Assembly (NCBI RefSeq): GCF_003443655.1
Contig: NZ_CP031941.1
Location: 5,144,501-5,208,500, forward strand
DNA from: Nostoc sphaeroides
Lineage (GTDB): Bacteria; Cyanobacteriota; Cyanobacteriia; Cyanobacteriales; Nostocaceae
DNA length: 64,000 nucleotides
Direction: 5' to 3'
The number at the start of each line of letters is the position of its first letter. Positions within the stretch are counted from its first letter, which is position 1. Of the stretch, positions 59,426-64,000 are shown piece after piece. The position numbers were made by a program, and so were the translations under genes. The notes beneath the pieces were generated by a model that ran no database searches, was not told the origin of the DNA, and saw only the letters and a list, made by a program, of their open reading frames with translations.

Positions 59426-60152
59426 TTATTTAACCTCTTCTTCCACCGGGAAAAACTCCTTAGTTTTTTCCGAGTATGACCAGGCAATACCATCAGGGTC
59501 TTTGCTGCGACTCCACTCAGAAAATTCTGGATCGTTTCGTCGTTTATAAACCGTGCTGGAATAGACATTTAGCCGTTTGGCAAGTTCAGATTGGATCAGA
59601 GAGCCAAAAATTAATTGTTTTTCCAGCGATCGTTTAGTTTCTTCATGGCTTGGCTGTGGTGGTGATTCGGTTTCTCGTTCCTCCTGTGGGGTTGGTGGTG
59701 GTGCTAGGAGCGAATCGCGCAGTTTTAGTAACTGGTTGAGTAGGAAGTTCTTTAACAGGCTCACTACTATCAAGAATATTACCGAGAATGCTGGCAGTTA
59801 TAAAGTAATAAGATTGCCCCGCATCTTCGGAGTTCACTATACTAGCGCCAAATTCCGAAGCTTTACTATCCAAGTAGCGTTTTGCCGTTGTTCCAGGAAA
59901 ATTGCCCCTCATTGCCAAGTCCATTGGCGTAAGTCTGCCTTGATTTTCCCGAACTAACTGATGAAAAATTGGGTTAACTCGATGAGTCCACTGTTGCCAT
60001 TGATATTCCTGCCAAAGCTTGAAGCCAATTACCAGCACAATTAGCGCCAGTAAAAATCTCCAAGTGGTAACTAGGAAAATAATCAAGAACGAGATGGGCA
60101 AAAGTAGAACGAGAAAAGCCTTGCCGTTATCTTCTATGGGTTTCTCACTCAT
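59426..60152 (-). pseudogene. Membrane-anchored hypothetical protein split by a one-base shift
   Basis: Two overlapping frames make one protein. The first (from ATG 60152, MSEKPIED) has two hydrophobic segments (residues about 10-45) and a winged-helix-like part (LDSKASEFGASIV). After PTQPVTK it runs on as low-quality sequence to 59643. The second continues with LRDSLLAPPPTPQEE, SELAKRLNVYSSTVYKRRNDPEFSEWSRSKDPDG and ends at 59426. One extra A in ACTAAAACTGCG (TTTT at 59723-59726 on the plus strand) accounts for the shift. Full length would be about 240 residues. Sequencing error or a real mutation are both possible. Function unknown. Confidence 0.75.
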
Positions 60153-60477
60153 GCCGATTTTTGCCAAGTGAATTTTGAGAAATAATACTATCTATATTGG
60201 CAAAAATTAGGACACTTTTTTGTATCTTTTGGCAAAGTTGCCGGCAAAACCTTTCCTTGGTGAGTGTTATAACCTTTTGAATCTGCAACTTATCTAAGAT
60301 TGGTCTGCGATGCCTACGGCGGTAAAGTACGCACAAAAGTTTTTACCCAGAGAAAAAGAAGGTTTTTAACTCAACTAACAACTCTATAAATTTAAATAGT
60401 CAGTCCCTTGACAACAGATAATACATATACTACATTAATAATACAAGTCAACTTTCATCAGGAGTTAACCTGCGCCA
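60153..60477. other. Gap upstream of the Y-RNA array
   Basis: AT-rich, 325 bases, between the divergent membrane-protein gene and the first tRNA-like RNA. It likely has the promoter of the RNA array. A short dispersed word (GCGATGCCTACGGCGG) is at 60306. No gene. Confidence 0.5.
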
Positions 60478-60608
60478 GTAGCGGATAGCTCAAATGACAG
60501 AGCGCCCACCTTGCCCGGAAAGGCCGACGTATCAAGGGTTATCGTATATAACTTAAACACCCTCGATCAAACTTCTGGAGGTGTAGGTAAAAATCCTACT
60601 TCGCTACA
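60478..60608 (+). ncRNA. tRNA-like Y RNA 1 (divergent)
   Basis: Acceptor stem GTAGCGG pairs with TCGCTAC (ends 60607). A D-arm-like ATAGCTCAAATGACAGAGC follows, and a T-arm-like GTAGG/CCTAC stem with a non-standard loop (TAAAAAT) precedes the acceptor. In between is the Y module CCTTGCCCGGAAAGGCCGACG ... AAGGGTTATCG (given in parts; 60507-60544). Unlike RNAs 2-4 it lacks the upstream CATCCTT strand; its AAGGGT can pair instead with ACCCTCGAT further 3'. No anticodon arm and no encoded CCA. Linked to the Ro gene downstream. Confidence 0.75.
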
Positions 60609-60661
60609 GCAAATTCAGTGCTGAGTCACAAATTTTAAATGTTTAACTCATAACTTTATAT

Positions 60662-60791
60662 GTGGTGGGTAGCTCAGTGGATAGAGCGCCTAAATATCCT
60701 TATTCATACCTTGCCTGAAAAGGCCGACGAATCGAGGGTTATCGCCTGCCAAGCGGGAGGTCGCGGGTTCAATTCCCGCTCCACTACACCA
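60662..60791 (+). ncRNA. tRNA-like Y RNA 2
   Basis: Acceptor GTGGTGG/CCACTAC, D-arm TAGCTCAGTGGATAGAGC, T-arm GCGGGTTCAATTCCCGC and an encoded CCA (60789-60791). Between D-arm and T-arm, a 50-base insertion carries ATCCTTATTCATACCTTGCC, AAGGCCGACGAAT and AGGGTTATCG, the Ro-binding Y module. A relic of an anticodon loop (CTGCCAA, as in tRNA-Gly GCC) remains, but its 5' stem is replaced. It cannot fold as a normal tRNA. It should be matured like a tRNA and bind Ro. Confidence 0.85.
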
Positions 60792-60825
60792 ATTGAGTAC
60801 TGAATCCTGAGTAGAAACTCAAGAG

Positions 60826-60884
60826 TGAGAAGTTTTAAATATTTAACTCTTAACTCTTAACTCCTAACTCTTAACTCCTAACTT
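60826..60884. repeat. TAACTCT/TAACTCC heptamer array between Y RNAs
   Basis: About eight TAACTCT or TAACTCC units in the spacer between RNA 2 and RNA 3. Confidence 0.85.
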
Positions 60885-60889
60885 TATAT

Positions 60890-61016
60890 GTGGCGGGTAG
60901 CTCAGAGGTAGAGCGCTAAACATCCTTTTTCATACCTTGCCTGCAAAGGCCGACGAATTAGGGTTATCGAATAGGGTTCGAGAGGTCGCGGGTTCAAATC
61001 CCGCTCCGCTACACCA
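60890..61016 (+). ncRNA. tRNA-like Y RNA 3
   Basis: Acceptor GTGGCGG/CCGCTAC, D-arm TAGCTCAGAGGTAGAGC, variable AGGTC, T-arm GCGGGTTCAAATCCCGC, encoded CCA (61014-61016). The Y module is CATCCTTTTTCATACCTTGC, AAAGGCCGACGAATTAGGG and TTATCG (60921-60969). No recognisable anticodon loop is left (AATAGGGTTCGAG follows the module). TTC pairs with GAA and CCT with AGG across the module, giving the expected interrupted stem. Confidence 0.87.
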
Positions 61017-61100
61017 AAATAATTTTAGATTTTAGATTCAATCCAAAATCTAAAATCGCTCGACTGAGCGTAGCCGAAGTCCAAAATCCAAAATTTTCAT

Positions 61101-61228
61101 GTGGCAGATAGCTCAGTTGGTAGAGCGCCGAAAAACATCCTTGTTCACACCTTGCCTGAAAAGGCCGACGAATTAGGGTTATCGCCTCTTAAGCCGGATG
61201 TCGCAGGTTCGATTCCTGCTCTGCCACC
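61101..61228 (+). ncRNA. tRNA-like Y RNA 4
   Basis: Perfect acceptor GTGGCAG/CTGCCAC, D-arm TAGCTCAGTTGGTAGAGC, T-arm GCAGGTTCGATTCCTGC. The region CTCTTAAG-CCGGATGTC is that of a tRNA-Lys (CTT) anticodon 3' half, so this RNA looks derived from tRNA-Lys. The Y module (61136-61184) replaces the 5' half of the anticodon arm. CCA is not encoded, unlike RNAs 2 and 3. It ends about 36 bases before the Ro start codon. Confidence 0.87.
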
Positions 61229-61262
61229 TTTCATTTTTGCCCGCAAGGGCCGGGAGATGAAA
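61229..61262 (+). promoter_or_regulatory. Hairpin in the Ro leader over the ribosome binding site
   Basis: TTTCAT and ATGAAA pair at the base, GCCC and GGGC close a GCAA tetraloop (GNRA type). The Shine-Dalgarno-like GGGAG (61252-61256) is in the internal loop, nine bases from the ATG. The text TTGCCCGCAAGGGCCGGGAG resembles the start of the Y module (TTGCCTGAAAAGGCCGACG), so Ro might bind its own mRNA; this is inference. Confidence 0.5.
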
Positions 61263-61264
61263 CG

Positions 61265-62866
61265 ATGAATTACAATTTTTTCACTAAAAAGAAAACAACT
61301 ACATCTCAAAATCAACCTATCCCCGGACGAGAAGCAGAAATGGTTCAGGGACGTTCCGGTGGTTGGATGTTCAATGCTGGCATTTGGAAAATGCTGCGCC
61401 GTTGTCTTTTAGTTGGCACAGCAAAAAGCACTTACTACGCTGGTAAACAGGAATTAACTGAGGATTTTGTAACAGTTGTCAGAAAAGCTGTTGCCGAAAA
61501 TCCCAGCCGTGTAGCGGAAGAAATTTTGTATGCTAGCGATGGACGCGCCATCAATAACAGTGCTACTATATTAGCTTTGGTACTGCTATCGATGGGTGAA
61601 GCACCAGAAGCAAAACAGGCATTTGGTGAAATCTTCCCGCAAATTGTCCGCACTGGTAGCCACTTCTACGAATGGTTGAACTACACCAAATCTCTGCGGG
61701 GATTTGGCAAAGTAGTACGGGAAGCTGGTAAAACTTGGCTCTCAAGGGAAGATGTCAAGGGTTTAGCTTATCAACTGTTGAAATATCAACAGCGTCAAGG
61801 CTTCTCGAATCGAGATGCGTTGCGGTTGTTCCATGTTAAACCGCCTACAGAAAATCACCGTCAACTATTTGAGTGGGTAGTTAGAGGCTGGGAAGAATTG
61901 CCAGCAGACATCCCCTCAGAGGCATTGGCGCAGATTTGGTGGTATGAGTGGCTCAAGCGGAATCCCACCCAAACCCATGAAGCTATTTCCCAAGGACGCT
62001 TAACTCACGAAATGGCTGCACCAGTGGGCAAAATGGACAAGCTTGCTTGGCAACTGCTATTTCAGGAAATGCCAATAGGTGCAATGTTACGTAACTTGGG
62101 TTCTTTAACTGAATTGGGTGTGTTACGAACTGATGAAAACGCTAATTTGCTCCAAGTAGAAGCAGTTCTTAATCGCAGAGAACATCTGCGTAAAGGTCGC
62201 ATTCATCCGATTGATGTTTTGAAAGCACTCAAAACCTATCAATCTGGTGGAACATTAGGACGCAGTAAGAAAACTTGGAACCCAGTTCCTCGGATTGTAG
62301 ACATATTAGAAAAGGCGGTTGAACTGTCTTTTGATGTTGTGCAACCCACAGGTAAAGTATTCATGCACGCCGTAGACGTTTCTGGTTCTATGGGTAACTC
62401 GGTTGCAGATATGGGACTGACTTGTTGTGAAATTGCCACCACAATGGCACTGGTGACAGCAAAAGCAGAGAAAAACTACATGATTCGCGGCTTTGCTACC
62501 GAATTCCGTGAATTGGGTATTACCGCCAAAGATAGTTTTAGTTCTGCGGTTCGCAAAGCTAGCAATCAAAACTTCGGTGGAACTGATGCATCCGTAGCTT
62601 ATGACTGGATGATTAAGAATAAGTTTAAAGCAGATGTAGTCTGCTTTTGGACTGACTCGGAAAGCTGGGCTGGATATAAGCATCCAAGTCAAGCGCTGAA
62701 GGAGTACCGCAAAAAGGTAAATCCTAACGTCAAGGCGGTGTATGTCACCTTGACACCTTACCAAATTACTTTGGTAGATCCTGAAGATTCGCTATCTTGG
62801 GATTTGGCAGGGTTCGACCCAGGTACGCCTCGGATCATCCAGATGCTAGCTACGGGTGAATTGTAG
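61265..62866 (+). CDS. rsr: Ro60 orthologue: TROVE-vWA RNA-binding protein
   Basis: A 533-residue ring-shaped RNA chaperone. The TROVE HEAT-like repeats cover residues about 20-360 (LRRCLLVGTAKSTYYAGKQ, AEEILYASDGRAINNSATILALVLLS, KLAWQLLFQEMPIGAMLRNLGSLTELG). The vWA domain (about 362-530) has the MIDAS motif DVSGSMGNS (D371) and NFGGTDAS. In Deinococcus, Ro binds Y RNAs and with PNPase handles rRNA decay and stress survival. Here five tRNA-like Y RNAs flank the gene. No RtcB or RtcA gene is within the window. Length matches bacterial Ro. Confidence 0.95.
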   Translation: MNYNFFTKKKTTTSQNQPIPGREAEMVQGRSGGWMFNAGIWKMLRRCLLVGTAKSTYYAGKQELTEDFVTVVRKAVAENPSRVAEEILYASDGRAINNSATILALVLLSMGEAPEAKQAFGEIFPQIVRTGSHFYEWLNYTKSLRGFGKVVREAGKTWLSREDVKGLAYQLLKYQQRQGFSNRDALRLFHVKPPTENHRQLFEWVVRGWEELPADIPSEALAQIWWYEWLKRNPTQTHEAISQGRLTHEMAAPVGKMDKLAWQLLFQEMPIGAMLRNLGSLTELGVLRTDENANLLQVEAVLNRREHLRKGRIHPIDVLKALKTYQSGGTLGRSKKTWNPVPRIVDILEKAVELSFDVVQPTGKVFMHAVDVSGSMGNSVADMGLTCCEIATTMALVTAKAEKNYMIRGFATEFRELGITAKDSFSSAVRKASNQNFGGTDASVAYDWMIKNKFKADVVCFWTDSESWAGYKHPSQALKEYRKKVNPNVKAVYVTLTPYQITLVDPEDSLSWDLAGFDPGTPRIIQMLATGEL

Positions 62867-62914
62867 ATATTGCTGAAGGGTAAAGGATGAAACACTTTAT
62901 CCTTCATACGTCAT
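62867..62914. other. Short gap between Ro and Y RNA 5
   Basis: 48 bases with the imperfect stem AAAGGATGAAACACTTTATCCTT (62882-62904), possibly a terminator-like hairpin of the Ro mRNA. RNA 5 may be made by processing of the same transcript. Confidence 0.4.
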
Positions 62915-63023
62915 GGCGGGTTATCCTTGTTCGCAACTTGCCTTTCGGGGCCGAAGAATTTAAGGTTATCGGTTACGTCTCCACCATTGTGGGGATTAGC
63001 GGGTTCAATCCCCGCACCCGCCT
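62915..63023 (+). ncRNA. tRNA-like Y RNA 5 (no D-arm)
   Basis: Perfect 7-bp acceptor GGCGGGT/ACCCGCC and a canonical T-arm GCGGGTTCAATCCCCGC, but no D-arm: the Y module follows the acceptor strand directly (TATCCTTGTTCGCAACTTGCC, then GGGGCCGAAGAAT and TTAAGGTTATCG in parts; 62922-62971). CCTT pairs perfectly with AAGG and TTC with GAA. A short stem TCTCCACCATTGTGGGGA sits in place of the anticodon arm. CCA is not encoded. The only Y RNA gene downstream of Ro. Confidence 0.82.
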
Positions 63024-63242
63024 TTGTTTGATTTTTACCTGACGCAAAGAAGAAGGCGATTTAATTTAGGACTTACGCGAACTCTACGATTCTTGGCGTT
63101 CTTGGCGTCTTGGCGGTTCGATAAATTAAGCTTTTTAGCACTTTTTGCGTAAGTCCTATAATTTTCGTAATTAGTAGGTTGGGTTGAGGAACGAAACCCA
63201 AGATTACCCATGACAACACTCGATGTTAATGTTGGGTTCTCA
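63024..63242. repeat. Repeat-rich intergenic DNA
   Basis: TTCTTGGCGTTCTTGGCG (63093 on) is the inverse of the GCCAAGAACGCCAAG repeat at 48480. From 63175 there is a GTTGGGTTGAGGAACGAAACCC repeat, half of which also occurs at 26890. No gene. Confidence 0.7.
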
Positions 63243-63405
63243 GAGGGTGTTTGAAAAGACCTATCTTAGGTATCAAAAGTTTTAGATCCCCCTAAATCCC
63301 CCTTAAAGAAGGGGGACTTTGACTCCGGTTCCCCCCTTTTTTAAGGGGGTTAGGGGGGATCTAGCAGTGCCTAAAATCACAGCCAACCACTTTTCAAACA
63401 ACCTC
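63243..63405. mobile_element. MITE-A copy 2 (TCA target duplication)
   Basis: Ends GAGGGTGTTTGAAAAG and CTTTTCAAACAACCTC; flanking TCA (63240-63242, 63406-63408). 163 bp, uninterrupted, with the central palindrome CCCCCTTTTTTAAGGGGG-like sequence. It shows what the doc copy looked like before the nested insertion. It is inserted in another repeat of the GGTTGGGTT type. Confidence 0.88.
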
Positions 63406-63528
63406 TCACACGGTAAGCACAACCTACAACATTTAGCTGCATTAGCCGAAGCGATTCCAATATTTTATAGACAATCAACAATAGCACGCAATAATTAAAA
63501 TACTGCTTCTAATCTATTTTTATTCAAT

Positions 63529-63843
63529 ATGACTCAATTATCAAAAAGAAGCCGAAATCGGGGATGGATAAAATCTAACGTCACGCCTGAAGAAACAAAT
63601 CTCCGTCAAGCACAACGTCAAGAACTGGGTGCTAGGTGTCGTACTATTTTTGAGTGCCTTCGTCCCCAACTCATCGACAACCATTACAACTGGTTTATCG
63701 CTATTGATGCAGAAAGCGAAAACTACGTGATTGACGCGAAACTAGAAGGTTTGCTACAGCAAATTCGCGCGCGATATACTAATCCAGATGCGAAACTTAC
63801 TATCTTTCGCCTTAACGAAATTGGAGCCTGCGGCACGATATGA
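63529..63843 (+). CDS. Small hypothetical protein paired with a protease gene
   Basis: A 104-residue protein: basic N terminus (SKRSRNRGWIKSNVTPEE), then FECLRPQLIDNHYNWFIAIDAESENYVIDAKLEGLLQQIRARYTNPDAKLTIFRLNEIG. I do not recognise a named family. Its stop overlaps the start of an aspartyl-protease gene (ATGA), a two-gene arrangement that suggests a joint role. Confidence 0.7.
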   Translation: MTQLSKRSRNRGWIKSNVTPEETNLRQAQRQELGARCRTIFECLRPQLIDNHYNWFIAIDAESENYVIDAKLEGLLQQIRARYTNPDAKLTIFRLNEIGACGTI

Positions 63844-64000
63844 TTGCGGGCAAGTTTGGTAACAATGGAGAATTGTTCTTTGAAATACAATTGGTTGTAG
63901 CTAATGGAGAGCAATTTGAAGTTGAAGCAATACTTGATACAGGTTTTACATCTGGGTGGCTGGCGATTAATTCTCAAGACTTGGAAGCTATTGAGTGGCA
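63840..64000 (+). CDS. Retropepsin-like aspartyl protease (partial, runs off the window)
   Basis: First 53 residues only. FFEIQLVVANGEQFEVEAILDTGFTSGWLAIN shows the single-domain aspartic protease motif (D-T-G with hydrophobic flank) of clan AA proteins. Such proteins act as dimers; substrate unknown. It starts within the stop codon of the preceding gene, so the two are co-translated. Confidence 0.8.
   Translation, partial: MIAGKFGNNGELFFEIQLVVANGEQFEVEAILDTGFTSGWLAINSQDLEAIEW

Noticed and set aside
60662-61228. Reading the tRNA-like genes as tRNAs with group I introns
   Set aside because: The insertion lies before the anticodon loop, is only about 50 bases, has no intron core, and shares a Y-RNA word at a Ro locus.

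Overview
The window looks like chromosomal DNA of a filamentous, heterocyst-forming type cyanobacterium (Nostoc/Anabaena-like). Support comes from the allophycocyanin-B gene apcD, abundant GCGATCGC (HIP1) octamers, long heptanucleotide tandem repeats (GTTAGGA, AATGACA, TTAGTCA types) between genes, cyanobacteria-only families (DUF3038/DUF4335, an FHA-fused penicillin-binding protein) and a CyaC-type adenylate cyclase. Genes lie on both strands with many repeat-filled gaps.

Layout. 0.2-4 kb: esterase, hisC, an unknown gene, a GNAT acetyltransferase. 5-10 kb: the multidomain adenylate cyclase cyaC, a TonB-like envelope protein and tRNA-Gly. 10.6-14.8 kb: the phosphate operon pstS-C-A-B behind a clear triple Pho box. 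15-18 kb: bioY, lspA and an ISL3-type insertion sequence. 18-24 kb: a secreted repeat protein, an FHA-PBP, and the DUF3038-DUF4335 pair. 24-33.8 kb: apt, an oligopeptide-type permease, purF and purL, and two toxin-antitoxin modules whose toxins (vapC, doc) are each cut by a small non-autonomous transposon. 34-40 kb: a small hydrophobic protein, a candidate small RNA with an exact CRP-type operator, apcD, rlmD-like methyltransferase, an anti-sigma-like kinase and asnS. 40-47.6 kb: an IS5/ISL2-type element inside an already frameshifted Rpn-family gene, a NIL protein, a NarL-type regulator, a dead ferredoxin-like gene, CIRCE-groES-groEL and a methyltransferase remnant. 47.6-51 kb: ureDABC. 51.5-60 kb: two sensor proteins, an aldehyde dehydrogenase, a small two-gene module, pyrD and a frameshifted membrane protein.

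The most interesting locus is 60.4-63.1 kb. A Ro60 orthologue (TROVE plus vWA) is flanked by five RNA genes, four upstream and one downstream. Each has a tRNA-like acceptor stem and T-arm, but a Y-RNA-type Ro-binding module (conserved AAGGCCGACGAAT ... GGGTTATCG) stands where the 5' side of the anticodon arm should be. Bacterial Y RNAs that mimic tRNAs are known; an array of five with different degrees of tRNA likeness, plus a Y-like hairpin over the Ro ribosome binding site, deserves attention.

A second theme is gene decay by small transposons. At least five insertions (ISL3, ISL2-type IS5, IS4-like MITE, a TNA-target MITE in two copies, a nested MITE) show readable inverted repeats and target duplications. 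In vapC, doc and the Rpn gene the original reading frame can be rebuilt on paper by removing them.
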